The notes beneath the pieces were generated by a model. It was not told the origin of the DNA. It did not search any database and was given only the letters and a program-made list of their open reading frames with translations. From NCBI GenBank assembly GCA_009731375.1, contig BJOX01000197.1, positions 2,222-66,221 of the forward strand: a DNA stretch of 64,000 bases, given 5' to 3'. The stretch comes from Paulinella micropora. Lineage: Eukaryota; Cercozoa; Imbricatea; Euglyphida. Both the position numbers and the translations under genes were made by a program. This document shows positions 1 through 51,446 of this stretch, one piece after another (within the stretch, counting starts at the first letter, position 1; every line of letters starts with the position of its first letter).

Positions 1-59
1 TATATATATGTTGAAAGAGTTATATTCTCACTCAGTAAAGGGGACTGCTTTCGTATTAA

Positions 60-132
<73 letters not shown>

Positions 133-387
133 GGCCTTCGGTTTAATGAAGTTAACAATTTAACCTCTGGTCGATCCATACAAATCGTTAGCTCAAGAGC
201 TATTGATTTAACTAGATGGTGACCTACGTCTCAAGTTATTAAAGATAATGAGAAATTGTTAAAATATTAAAGTATTAAAATAAAATGACTCAGATGAAAA
301 ATATTAAAATAAAATAAAATAATAATAATAATAATAATAGGCTTCCTCAGACTATAGCATCAGATCCAGATCCTGGACATGTGCCTC

Positions 388-437
<50 letters not shown>

Positions 438-445
438 CTACTATA

Positions 446-504
<59 letters not shown>

Positions 505-508
505 AGTA

Positions 509-559
<51 letters not shown>

Positions 560-971
560 CACTACTACTACTAATACTACTAGGGTGTTTTTCAAGACTG
601 CATTCCTTGCCTTTCTACCTTATTTACTTTACAGATTCAATGTTTTGGTTCTTGTCTTTCATGGAATGGATTGATTTCTTCTGATCAATTGATACATCTT
701 TTACACTCAACATGTTTGAATTCGTTATATTCTGTTAATGCTGTGAGGCTTTTTCTTAGGAGATTTTATAGACATGTTCAAAGACTAACCAGGGCCCTTG
801 CTTCTGGTGTGTCTGTAGGATCATAGTCCTCGATAAGGGGGCTGCCATCCTATCTTACTTCTACTACTACTACTACTACTACTAGGCGCCAAGGGGACTG
901 CTATCCTTATCAATACTACTACTACTACTAGGCTTGTTCAAGGACGACGCGATCGATGTCATAAGAAAAGA
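1..971. repeat. CTA/TAA trinucleotide arrays with short unique fragments
   Basis: CTA arrays at 61-131, 440-574, 863-885 and 914-931; a TAA array at about 390-435. The unique fragments between them include three versions of a GGGG(A/G)CTGC motif (near 40, 835 and 892), each followed within about 30 bases by a CTA array, as if a repeat-tailed element had been copied three times. A plus-strand open stretch at about 584-825 (VNAVRLFLRRFYRHVQRLTR) could be a transposon fragment; I do not recognise it. Confidence 0.5.
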
Positions 972-42144
<41,173 letters not shown>

Positions 42145-42852
42145 TTTCTTCAACAGTCAACTTCAGAATGATGGCTCGGAGGCATGGACCAAGGGAACAC
42201 TGTTCGCTTTTCAAATGGTTGCTTGCTACCAAGATAGGTGAGAACCGTTTCTTGACAGGTCCACCGCGCCGTATTTTCTCATCCAACATTTCATTTTTTG
42301 ACGTTTTGAAACACTTTCATTTTATATTGATGTTGATTTGTGTGTGTGTGTGTGTGCGTGCGTGTATAAGTATCGATATTTTCAGACTTACCCGTTAGTG
42401 ACATAACGTAAAATTACTAATATATCATATCCCTCAATTTAAATATCAGTTCGTCGCCCGCGGAATACATACCTACATACAAGGAATACATACATACATA
42501 CATACATACATACGTACGTACGTACGTACATACATACATACATACATACATGCATAACATACATACATACATACATACATGCATACATACATACATACAT
42601 ACATACATACATGCATGCATGCATACATACATACATACATACATACATACATACGTACATACATACATGCATACATACATGCATACATACATACATACAT
42701 ACGTACGTACATACATACATACATACATACATACATTAGCATAACATAACATAACATAACATAACATAACATAACATAACATGACATGACATAACATGAC
42801 ATAAAGATAACATAACATAACCTCACGTAACGTAACATAACATAACATAACA

Positions 42853-42883
<31 letters not shown>

Positions 42884-43462
42884 CTCATACATAAATACAT
42901 ATACATATCCCAATCAGGTAGATATTATACCGTACTTACGCAAGCACTGTAATAAAATACTTGCCACTCATAGGGCTGAGTGGGAAGACGAAGAGATAGA
43001 ATGGAAGAGTTAACTAAGAGGTGAAGCGTAAAAAGAATAGCCTCGGAGAAGAACCAATCGACTCACTTATCTAATATCGAGCGTTACGCGTTAATCGCAT
43101 TATCGACACAGAACTGTGCCGGACTCGTGACTAAGGGGGAGCTTTAGATGGTTATTTACTTCTGCCGTTAGTAGTAACTTTTATAGGTGGGAAAGTATTT
43201 TATTCGTATAGTCGAATAGCAGTAGTTCTAGTCAATCATTTGAACTGCCACGTGAGTGTAACGGACGTAACGGACATTATGGGCATTGAGAATTGGACAA
43301 TAATCATTCAGTGACAGTTACAGTTATTAATATGACTCGTGACTGCGGGCCGCCAAGCGGCATTTTTATTCAGTTTGCGCTACCGTCTGCCTCTCAGGAC
43401 TCTGAATTGTCAGTTCTGCTATTCTACTTGCGGATTCAAGTGTCGATCGAGCATCGCGTCTC
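42145..43462. other. 3' flank of the HECT gene: ACAT/AACAT arrays and a conserved non-coding block
   Basis: After the stop come about 300 bases of AT-rich sequence, ACAT (42,475-42,735) and AACAT pentamer (42,740-42,852) arrays, then unique sequence. 42,900-43,462 recurs almost unchanged at 61,146-61,708 and 63,085-63,647. It has no convincing gene; a 60-70 codon open frame at 43,293 differs in its end between copies. AATAAA at 42,951 could serve polyadenylation. Confidence 0.7.
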
Positions 43463-44220
43463 GGGGAGTTTGTTGGAGTATTCGACTGCCGGTAAGGGTT
43501 GTTAGTCCTCACTCGTCACCGCGTGTGGGCTCCAAACCTGCGCATAACCCCACGGCGAGAGGAGGCGAATCCGAACACCGACCCATCGCACTGGGGAAGA
43601 GCACGACTGGCCGCACACATGTAGACAACCTTCTGTATGATGTTGTCATAGCAGTCGGGGGTTTTATGTAAAGGTTTGAAAAGAGTATTATGTATATCGG
43701 TCTGAATCCGCCTGGGTCCCCTGGTCTCTCCTTGATCTTGAGTTCCGTCTTGATCCGCCTGGGTCTCCTGATATCCTCTCGATCGAAAATTATTATCCTC
43801 TGGTAGCTTGAATTTTTTTTTTTTTTTATTTTTTTTTTAGCCTGTTTATCGGTCCCTGGAATTTTTTTATCACCTATTTTTATTGTTTATGGTATGCAGC
43901 AGTTTTTCCGCAGAGTCTTGCGTGTCTAGTGTGTTGGTCCGTATGTTGTTGGTCCTGTCCCCTTACCACAGGTTTAGTTTATTGGATGCTCTTATCGGTT
44001 TAGTAAGGTAGGGAGACTAGGTCTAGATCTTGTTTCCTTGACGGTATCTTATTAATTCTACCCGGTGATTATCCTTACTTTCTTTTGGATTATATGCGTG
44101 CCCTTTAATATAGGTTCTTTCTTTTCCTTCTCGTTATAGTATATATTTATTATATTTATATATATATATATATATATTTATTCATTTATTCATATATATA
44201 TATGGATATATATATATATA

Positions 44221-44281
<61 letters not shown>

Positions 44282-44409
44282 TTTCTCCTGTGTCCTCTGC
44301 CTCCTTGTATGTTCCCACCGGTTCCGTCAGGGGTGTGTCAGATCAATCTAGTTATGCAATACTTCCTGTGCTTAAATAAGATGGGTAGAATGGGCCTGGG
44401 GCGGGGTTA
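43463..44409 (-). other. Non-coding 3' region of the retroelement, AT-rich
   Basis: No coding sequence. Contains a TA/TTAT block (44,145-44,220), a TTA array (44,221-44,280), a T-run at 43,811-43,840 (A-run on the element strand) and 350 further bases to the breakpoint with the HECT flank. If the A-run is the tail, 43,463-43,810 is host sequence. Confidence 0.5.
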
Positions 44410-45039
44410 TTACGTTGGGCATGTATGGAGAAATTGCCATACTTTCAGGATATGATCGTGGCAAAGGTCGGTGAGTTCTTGATAGACCGCTCTTGCCTGG
44501 GCACTAGAGAAAAGATCCTTGATCAGCTTGAACCCTGTTGATGGGATATACACTCTGGCTCCCATAGCAAGCATGAGGAGTTGGGGTTCGCAGCGGCCTT
44601 GGGAGCTTAGCTTGAGATCATGTATTTTTTCCATATATTTGTGGTATCTATGTTCGTAAATGGCTCTGGGGTTATATCCGTGTGGTGTTGTTGATTGCCA
44701 GGATTCAAACGGCCAGCTGACTGGTGGGTCCTCTCCGCGGGGGGAGGTTGGGTCTTGGAAGTTGAAGGGTGGTTGGATTCTCAGCCCGTGTTAGTCCCAT
44801 AATCGTCTGGTGTTACTGCTTGTTGTCATTGCATATATTGATTGATCTAATCGAATAAGCCATTCGTCGGATCGAGATGTTGCTTCTACTAGGTAAATAT
44901 TTGGTGATGTCGGTGATGGGGTAAGGAGTAGGTCTGGTTTCCATGATTCCCCTTCTTCACGTAGATCATCGGCCAGGCGTGCGGCTGGATGGGTCCGTGT
45001 TGTCCGACATGTATGCCCTCGCTCACCTAGCGGGTCCAT
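44410..45039 (-). CDS. Possible restriction-like endonuclease region (two ORF pieces)
   Basis: 44,791-45,039 has WKPDLLL, ten or so residues, then YLVEATSR: a PD-...-E-x-T arrangement like the PD-(D/E)xK nuclease of R2-type elements. 44,410-44,634 has LMLAMGARVYIPSTG and a helical end, similar in placement to the tail that follows that nuclease. About 150 nt with frame breaks lies between. In R2-type elements this nuclease nicks the target DNA. The family call is tentative. Confidence 0.4.
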
Positions 45040-45145
45040 GCCAGGTCTATGTTGTGGGTGGTTGAGAGGGTGATTGCTTTGCCTTCCTCTGCGATGAGGA
45101 TCATATGATGTGGTTGGTCTTCAGGCGGGATGTTCGGGTCGATGC

Positions 45146-45700
45146 TCAGATGTTTCTTGAGGATCGCACACGTGATGCGGAGTGTCTGGCATTGATGGCG
45201 TTGATAAGTTCCTGGGGGTGTGGGGGGTCTGTGCTGGTCATGAAATGTTCGATGGACCCCACGTGGTCGCAGTATGGGCAGGTGCCGTCTGTTTTATTTT
45301 TTGTGCGGACACTTTTCATAGCTGGGGTATCCCAGGCATTGAGTTGGCACATCAAGATGACTTTGATTTCCCAGTCCTCTCGCCTTGTCCCTGGGCCTAG
45401 GTATTTGCTGGAGATGTGCTGTGTCTCCCCTCTCATTTCAGCAGCCGGTCCCCACTTCAGTGCAAACCTAGGAGCGACCATTGCTTTCCCAAGGTTGGTG
45501 CTGACCCTGTGTCGAAGCGACCATAGGTTCCTGGTCCGTATGTCTGCTTTGGCTCGTAGTATCGCTTGTCGACAGTCTGTTACTAGGGTTATTTTCCCCG
45601 TAAAACGGTGCTGGACTGTAATAACGTATTGAGAGTGGAGCCTTCCATTGTTGTTCTCTGTTGCGTTTCCGCTGTTGTCATGACGTAGTTGTATTCCCAT
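45146..45700 (-). CDS. Retroelement C-terminal region with CCHC-like knuckle
   Basis: 184 codons. Near its end GTCPYCDHVGSIEHFM gives C-x2-C-x6-H, the first three ligands of the zinc knuckle that follows the RT in many non-LTR elements; the fourth ligand is not obvious. Upstream is ILMCQLNAWDTPAMK, a Trp/Leu-containing helix common in that region. Confidence 0.55.
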   Translation of the reverse strand: MGIQLRHDNSGNATENNNGRLHSQYVITVQHRFTGKITLVTDCRQAILRAKADIRTRNLWSLRHRVSTNLGKAMVAPRFALKWGPAAEMRGETQHISSKYLGPGTRREDWEIKVILMCQLNAWDTPAMKSVRTKNKTDGTCPYCDHVGSIEHFMTSTDPPHPQELINAINARHSASRVRSSRNI

Positions 45701-45830
45701 CCCCAGATCTCGGCAACTTCCTATCCATTCTAGTCCTAGGTATCCTTAGTATCTTCTTTGTTCTAGGAGGTGTTCATGTAAATACCAATCTAGGAAAGGT
45801 TGGTTCCGCACGGGGGCGGGTGGGGATTGT

Positions 45831-46310
45831 TCACTTTGATGTCTTCCACTGGATGTGTGCTGGTTGCAGTGTTCTAATCGATTGTTGGTAATAGGCTCTC
45901 CCTGGTGGTGGGTATTCGTTTGGGTCCTGGTCGTCCGGGTGCCATCCTATAGCCTCCGGGAGACGTGCGGTCTGGAGGTAAGCTGGGGGGATATTAAGGG
46001 CTTGGATGCGTTGAATGAGGTTATGTGCTTGGGCCTCCTGGTCTGTTTTTTGGGTCTTCATTTCCCGGGGGGGCCTGTTATGCTGGGCGTCCGGGGTATG
46101 TGCGTTATGGATGGCAGTGGTCGTAGGGGGTTGCTCCGAGGGCGGTCTGCGGGGGTTGCATCCTTCGGTACGGTCGTGTTGTGGCAGGAAGGCATCTTGC
46201 AGCAGACGCAGATGGGAGTGTACTGCGATCTGGGTAGCCCGGTCGTGCGACGTTATTCACCACAGGAAAACCGTGGCCATTCGCAGGTTTGCCCTATCCT
46301 TGAATCGTGG
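45831..46310 (-). CDS. RT thumb/linker region (broken frame)
   Basis: After the frameshift the thumb motif GIPRFKDRANLRMAT is followed by one TGA stop and then an open frame through LRLLQDAFLPQHDR to the ORF at 45,831-46,061 (ARLPEAIGWHPDDQDPNEYP). These are typical spacer sequences between RT and the C-terminal knuckle of non-LTR elements. Confidence 0.5.
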
Positions 46311-47271
46311 GATGCCAAAGCCACCGCATTTGCCTGCGTGGTCCGTAGAGGAAAGCGTTGGGGATGTCTGTTTGTTTCATCTTTAAGGTGTTCCGGAAAC
46401 ATTCTCGATAGTATTTATCCATTGTGTCGGCTTCCTCCTCCGTGAGTGTCGTCCATCCTAGTGGAAAATCCGCTGTGCCAGGCACCAGGTCCCGTAGGGC
46501 TTCTCGTCGTCGGGGGTTGGTGATGTTTAGGCCTAGTGCCACCTGGGTTGCCATGAGGAGATTGGTCATGATCTCGTTCACTTGGGGTTTGTGGTCATTG
46601 AGGCCGGATGTGAAGAGTCCTAGTGATCGGAATTTAGTATATTTGGTTAGGCTGGGGATGGGCACCCCATCCCGGTCAGTGAGACCTACGTCAAAGTCTT
46701 CTGTGGCTCCTGATGGGTGAACCATGATTCCTAGTGTAAAGCTCTTAGCAGTCGCTGTGAGAAATCCTGTGCCATGGAGTTGATCTTGGGATTTGTGGAA
46801 CTCCTCCCGGGCGGCTTCAATGTACTGATCCTTGGTTCCTGGTCCTCCATGCGCATGCCATTCGTCATCCGCGTATATATGCTGGGATGGGATTGTGACT
46901 TCCATGTTTGTGAGGGTCCTGCCTCGTAGTGCTGGCCATGAATTAAATTGGCGGCCGGCCCCGTAGAATTGGTATCCGGGGGAGTATGATGTGGAAGATG
47001 GTCCGTTCCGGAGGCGTTTTCGGTATTCGTTGGTGATCGAGAATAACGTCGGGCTGATCGGGCTGCCTTGTGCGGTGCCTCGGCCTCGATGTATGGGTTC
47101 TCCCGAGGCCTGGGTCCCATCCGGTCCTCGAGTATGGATGGTCGCTCCCTTGTAAAGGTGATGGACGAATGCGAAGAGTTCCGGGAATTCGTGTGGTGAT
47201 GCGGCAATTGCTGTCAGTGCATCGTGTATGACAGGTAGTTCTACCGAGTCAAAAGCCTTTTCTACATCCAC
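46294..47271 (-). CDS. Reverse transcriptase core (palm)
   Basis: Motif A DVEKAFDSV at the start, motif B GRGTAQGSPISPTLFSI (residues about 62-78), motif C YADDE (133-137), motif D KSFTLGI, motif E KFRSLGLF. The frame extends sensibly upstream of the Met to about 47,400. Catalytic aspartates are all present. It ends at a frameshift near 46,310, beyond which the thumb (GGFGIPRFKDRANLRMAT) continues in another frame with an in-frame TGA near 46,265. Confidence 0.85.
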   Translation of the reverse strand: MDVEKAFDSVELPVIHDALTAIAASPHEFPELFAFVHHLYKGATIHTRGPDGTQASGEPIHRGRGTAQGSPISPTLFSITNEYRKRLRNGPSSTSYSPGYQFYGAGRQFNSWPALRGRTLTNMEVTIPSQHIYADDEWHAHGGPGTKDQYIEAAREEFHKSQDQLHGTGFLTATAKSFTLGIMVHPSGATEDFDVGLTDRDGVPIPSLTKYTKFRSLGLFTSGLNDHKPQVNEIMTNLLMATQVALGLNITNPRRREALRDLVPGTADFPLGWTTLTEEEADTMDKYYRECFRNTLKMKQTDIPNAFLYGPRRQMRWLWHPTIQG

Positions 47272-47348
47272 AGCCGTTAGGATCAGGGTGTGCGTCTTTC
47301 CTGTGACCGCCGCTGCGTGGTTAACATCGTGAATGATGAGACGTAACG

Positions 47349-49205
47349 TCAGGTTAGCTTCGAGATTCGAGGGCAGTTGGCTTTGGCGGTTTTGCTGACG
47401 CTGCCTACATCTAACATGAGGGTGCGTAGGCGGAGATCCACCATTTTAGCGTATAGGTTCATTATGGCTTTGGAGATCATGATAGGTCTCCAGTCCTTCG
47501 GATCAGCCCCCGTCCCCTTCTCTTTCCATAATTGGACAAGCTGGGTGGCTTTCCATTCTGTGGGTATGACTCCTTCCCTCCAGCATTTGTTAAAGTATTG
47601 TAGGATATATGCTTGGCCGGGTCCAGAAAGTATTTTCAGTGCAGCCGGTGGGACTTGATCCAATCCTGCTGAGGTCCCTTTCTTGCTCTGTATCGCTGCT
47701 TTTAGTTCCTCCATGGAGAAGTCCCGGCGTGCTTCTTGGATGGCTTGTGACCTCTCCGGGTATGTAGTTAAGTTGGAGGGGATACGCGTCAGGATCCGTG
47801 TATATCCTCCCGGGATGTTGAGGCGGTAGCCTGGAGAGGGAGTATGTTGGCGTAGGGTCTGTGTGTGGTCCCCAGGATGTGTTCGGGCCCAGTCGTCTAT
47901 CAAGCGGTGGATGGGTAGGAGTGCTGCTTCCTTGGCCAACCGGTCGCATACCTCGTTTAGGCAATGTTGCCATTTGAAGCTATTCTCCACATGGGATGCG
48001 ATCCACTGGATGTGTAGGATGTGTAGGTGGCCCATCTCGATCTTATATCTAGCTATTGCGTCCCATAAGATTGGCTGCGGCCTTTCCGTGAAAAGTTTTT
48101 GGTACTCGGATTCCAGGGGGCAGTCTGCGAGTCCCTTGTAATCGGTGAACGCATAGGTCTGCTGGGAGCGCCATCCGCTGGTACGGACGTAATGAAGGGC
48201 CATAGCCATCCCTCCGACTTCTTGATGTGCGCTGGTGGTCGGGTTGGCATGGGATCCATATATGGCAATAATGGCTTCTTGGTGAATCAGGTTGGCCCCG
48301 AACCCTCCCGCATTGCCCAAGTTTGGGAAGCTAGACCCATCTACGTGTATTATCGCCGTGGTACTCCTGTCTATGGCATCCCGTATGGTTCCGGGGTGAT
48401 CCCGTGTCGGTGGGTCTGCCTGGACCTTGGGAATCAGGGTGTCGATATGGTGTTTGTCCCTAAGATTCCGGGGGAGTTTGTGCAATAGAAGTGCTACCGC
48501 ACCGGTGGGGAGTATTTGAAACACGGTCCTGGGGTCTCTGGGCGTTCTCTGCCATATTCGTGTACAGAGGTAGGCGTTTGTCCCTTCTGTCCCGCCACCC
48601 AGTTCCCGGAGGATATGGACTATGCACATCGGGTCGGGTGCTGGGTACAGGGACCATGTTCTCCTTGGTGGTCGTGGTTTGGGTACTCGGGCTGTACCGT
48701 ACTGGTCCCAGTGGCGGTGGTGGTATGTTAGGTTGTGGAGGATTTGGGGGTCCCTTCCCGCGTCGGTGACTTGTTGTGTTGTGTATTCGATGATCGCATT
48801 GGTCCACTGGGGCTGGTCAATGTGGCGTAGGTGCTCATCCCAGGAATCCCTTATGCTCGTTCCCCAGGCCTGGGTGAGGTCCTGTTCCGTGACAACGGGG
48901 ACGTTGAGAGGGTATGGGTCCTCGGCTGGTGTGGGGATTTGATGGTGGGGCATAGGGGTTTCTTGGGAGGTAGGGGCGTCGAGCGCACATAGCAGAATAT
49001 CCTGTCGACTATGTTGCTCCGATGCGTCGGGGGTCAGTATTGCAGCCTGGGGTCCTAGGGCGGCCACCAGCAGTTGGTGAGCCTCCCTGGGGGTGTGGAG
49101 ACGCATAGTTCGGCGTAATGGGCAGTAGTGTCCTGGTGACTGGGGTGGAGGCGAGGTTTGGCTTGTCTTGCTTTGCGGTATAATAGGCACCGGTCTGCAT
49201 CCCAT
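47349..49205 (-). CDS. RNase H followed by N-terminal half of reverse transcriptase
   Basis: 618 codons. Residues about 283-430 are RNase H: VDGSS (D289), HQEVGGMA (E329), AFTDYKG (D355), WIASHVENS, CDRLAKEA (D421). That is the D-E-D-D set. Residues about 495-600 are the RT fingers: GTSAGLDQVPPAALK, WKATQLVQLWKEKG, DWRPIMISKAI. The frame ends by a shift near 47,400. The next base-frame continues the RT sensibly (QLPSNLEANLTLRLIIHD) into the core ORF. RNase H before RT is the reverse of the usual LINE order. Confidence 0.8.
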   Translation of the reverse strand: MGCRPVPIIPQSKTSQTSPPPQSPGHYCPLRRTMRLHTPREAHQLLVAALGPQAAILTPDASEQHSRQDILLCALDAPTSQETPMPHHQIPTPAEDPYPLNVPVVTEQDLTQAWGTSIRDSWDEHLRHIDQPQWTNAIIEYTTQQVTDAGRDPQILHNLTYHHRHWDQYGTARVPKPRPPRRTWSLYPAPDPMCIVHILRELGGGTEGTNAYLCTRIWQRTPRDPRTVFQILPTGAVALLLHKLPRNLRDKHHIDTLIPKVQADPPTRDHPGTIRDAIDRSTTAIIHVDGSSFPNLGNAGGFGANLIHQEAIIAIYGSHANPTTSAHQEVGGMAMALHYVRTSGWRSQQTYAFTDYKGLADCPLESEYQKLFTERPQPILWDAIARYKIEMGHLHILHIQWIASHVENSFKWQHCLNEVCDRLAKEAALLPIHRLIDDWARTHPGDHTQTLRQHTPSPGYRLNIPGGYTRILTRIPSNLTTYPERSQAIQEARRDFSMEELKAAIQSKKGTSAGLDQVPPAALKILSGPGQAYILQYFNKCWREGVIPTEWKATQLVQLWKEKGTGADPKDWRPIMISKAIMNLYAKMVDLRLRTLMLDVGSVSKTAKANCPRISKLT

Positions 49206-50140
49206 TCAGCATTCTGGGTGGAGTGGTCCGGCATTGCCCGTAGTCTCGCGTCCATTTGACTGCGTTGATGGGTGCGGTTTAGTTGATCCCGTGCCCGGGC
49301 AATGGTGTTCGTGGCTTCTTTAAGATCCTCTTCCTGCTCCCGGGTTAGTGGTTGTATGATTTCCTTTTCTCGATGTGACCATAGCCTCATGATTGCCCTA
49401 GTCCCTGATTGGATGTCCAGGGTTCTGGCTAGTTGTTCCCATCGTTTCCACGTAAGGATTGGGTTTGGTGGTAGGTCACCTTTTGTTAGGAATCCGTGGA
49501 TTTCCGTGAGGGTTTGTTGAAAGACCAGTCTTGTGGCGGGAATCTGTGTGGGTCGGCGTCGCTGGTCGCGCTGAGGTGGTGTGGTTGTGGGTTGAAGGGG
49601 TGATGTTTGGTCTCCTTGTTGTGGTGGGTGTGTGTCAGATGCAGCGGCGCGCGCTGCGGCGACTGCTCTGGTCATCAGCGCCTGTGGGCCTTGTTGGGTT
49701 GCTATGCTTGCTTGGACGCTGGTCTCGAATTTTTCCCGTTGGAGGGGCGTCCATTTCGAGGGTTTGTCTCGTGGCTCGTTCAATCTCTCGGGGTGATTAT
49801 CCTGCCGGGGTTCCTGGAGCATGTCTAGTGTTCTCTTTGTTCTCCAGTTCGGTCGGGTGGGTCGGGATGTTTTAGTAGGAATGGGTTCGTCTGGATCCCC
49901 TGGTCGGTATTGCTGTTCTAACCTCATGCGGGCATTATTGAGTCTACCGCTTATCCAGTCCCCAAGGTTTTTTAGACCGTGGCGACAAAGGATGCCGGAC
50001 CGAATCTTACTGTTCTCCTTTTCAATTGCATCGTAGTCTACGGGCGTGGGGGTCGTGCTATCCGAGGTGGGTTGACGAGTCGCATTGAAGTACGTTTTGT
50101 CCATTTGGAGTAACCGTGCCGCGACTTCGGCCCATTTCAC
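49055..50140 (-). CDS. Retroelement ORF of unknown function (361 codons), gag-like position
   Basis: Basic, Gln/Arg/Pro-rich, with helical ends (MKWAEVAARLLQMDKTYF; LKEATNTIARARDQLNRTHQ) and a linker in the middle. It lies just upstream of the RNase H-RT ORF and overlaps it by about 150 nt in another frame. Position and composition suit a nucleic-acid-binding gag-like protein; that is a guess. Confidence 0.45.
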   Translation of the reverse strand: MKWAEVAARLLQMDKTYFNATRQPTSDSTTPTPVDYDAIEKENSKIRSGILCRHGLKNLGDWISGRLNNARMRLEQQYRPGDPDEPIPTKTSRPTRPNWRTKRTLDMLQEPRQDNHPERLNEPRDKPSKWTPLQREKFETSVQASIATQQGPQALMTRAVAAARAAASDTHPPQQGDQTSPLQPTTTPPQRDQRRRPTQIPATRLVFQQTLTEIHGFLTKGDLPPNPILTWKRWEQLARTLDIQSGTRAIMRLWSHREKEIIQPLTREQEEDLKEATNTIARARDQLNRTHQRSQMDARLRAMPDHSTQNAEWDADRCLLYRKARQAKPRLHPSHQDTTAHYAELCVSTPPGRLTNCWWPP

Positions 50141-50414
50141 GGGGGAGATTATAAGATCCTGTTTGTTGGGGTGTATGTCCGTGATCGCCTCTGGGGCGTC
50201 AGTAGCCTCCAGTTCTAGGACCCCATCTTGGGCTCCGATATCTAAATAGATCCACGTAAAGCGCGGGGGGTCTTTGCGTGGTTTTAGGAGTTGTTTGAGT
50301 GTGTTGTGGCTGATAACTGGTAGGAGGACCCGTTGGGGGTTCAGCCACGGTGCTCTTGATGACGGAAAGTAGCTCTTGTCCGGGTGGCATCGTCGGTCAT
50401 GTCGGAGGAGTATA

Positions 50415-50975
50415 TTACACTCTACTGGTTGGCAGTTGATAAGGATAGAGTGGTTTTCTGTGTTGAATGTGTCCTATAACCTCGTGCCGTTTCAGCGTGT
50501 ACCAGCATGAGATGAGGCATACGTGGTCTTGGAACAGGATGGTTTCCATGATGTGGCGTGGACATGGCTTTGTCTGTCCCGGGTGGGAATCCAGGGAGGG
50601 GATGATTATCTTGGTACCCATGGCTGCGGTTAAGAGCAGCATTTCTAAGACCCACTGTGCCGCTGAGGGGGGCATCTGGGTGTGGTATGTGCTCCATGGT
50701 GGGGATTTGGGGTCTGGGACGGTGATGGGGAGTTTCGGATTGGGGAGGACTTTCGGCCCCTGTGGGGTGGGATCTATGTTGGCGGCTATGCATGCAAGGC
50801 CTAGTTGGCGTTGGGTCCCGGTTAATATCGGGGAGGCAAGGCGGCCTGTGAGGGGTCGTGTTACCCATGAGAGTGGTGGTTTCGGTAGGTCGGGACATTT
50901 GGAGAGGTATTTGCGCAGGACGTGGGAATTGGAAGGTATGTGCCGTGCTTGTACAGTGAAGATGTTTGTGTCCAT
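50415..50975 (-). CDS. Retroelement ORF of unknown function (186 codons)
   Basis: Motifs seen: ARHIPSNSHVLRKYLSKCPD, TGRLASPILTGTQRQLGLAC and AAQWVLEMLLLTAAMGTKII. It reads as a folded alpha/beta protein with a hydrophobic strand (VCLISCWYTL). An overlapping frame of similar length exists, so the frame is uncertain. No family is recognised. Confidence 0.35.
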   Translation of the reverse strand: MDTNIFTVQARHIPSNSHVLRKYLSKCPDLPKPPLSWVTRPLTGRLASPILTGTQRQLGLACIAANIDPTPQGPKVLPNPKLPITVPDPKSPPWSTYHTQMPPSAAQWVLEMLLLTAAMGTKIIIPSLDSHPGQTKPCPRHIMETILFQDHVCLISCWYTLKRHEVIGHIQHRKPLYPYQLPTSRV

Positions 50976-51101
50976 GGGAGGCCGGCCGGTGCATTAAGGC
51001 GGGATTCCATATGGACTGCCTGGTTCAGAAGAGAAAGTGCGTGTTGTGAGATCACGTGTTTGCTTCTTTGTTCTTCCTCATTGCGGACCCTGTCTGTTAG
51101 T

Positions 51102-51446
51102 TTACGTAGTTTCGATCTTCAGGGCGAGGCGGTGGTGCCAGTGTTTGGGATCTCTTCTACGTATTGGGTGGGCGTCGCAGAGGTCTTGATGTGGTAGTGG
51201 GTCGGTTGGGTTGGCAGCGGCGATGGGGGGCTGAGGCGCAATGGTGGGTTTGGATGGCTTAATCTGATTGTATACCAGTACTGTTCCATGTTTTCCTATG
51301 AATCCCCATCCCTGTTTAGGAGGGAGGATAGACAGTTTGGTATCGTCAAGGCATATCCATGTCCCGTCGGGTTGGGGGGTCAGGAATACCAGGTGGGGGN
51401 NNNNNNNNNTTGGGGGAGCTCCTGGTCTGGGGCGCTCCGTTTGCAA
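51102..51446 (-). CDS. USP-like peptidase, C-terminal part with His and Asp
   Basis: Downstream of the gap in the reading frame: PHLVFL carries the catalytic-type His (codon about 51,393-51,395) and TWICLDDTKLSIL the Asp-Asp, followed by GTVLVYNQ, the usual terminal strand of USP domains. From Cys box to Asp is about 282 codons, close to the usual length of the family. USPs remove ubiquitin from proteins. A retroelement could use this to protect its own products from the proteasome; this is inference. Confidence 0.6.
   Translation of the reverse strand: MQTERPRPGAPPXXXXPHLVFLTPQPDGTWICLDDTKLSILPPKQGWGFIGKHGTVLVYNQIKPSKPTIAPQPPIAAANPTDPLPHQDLCDAHPIRRRDPKHWHHRLALKIETT

Noticed and set aside
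43293-43505. Small gene (60-70 codons) in the HECT downstream flank
   Set aside because: The frame's end differs between copies because of the retroelement junction, and no splice context, domain or codon bias supports it.
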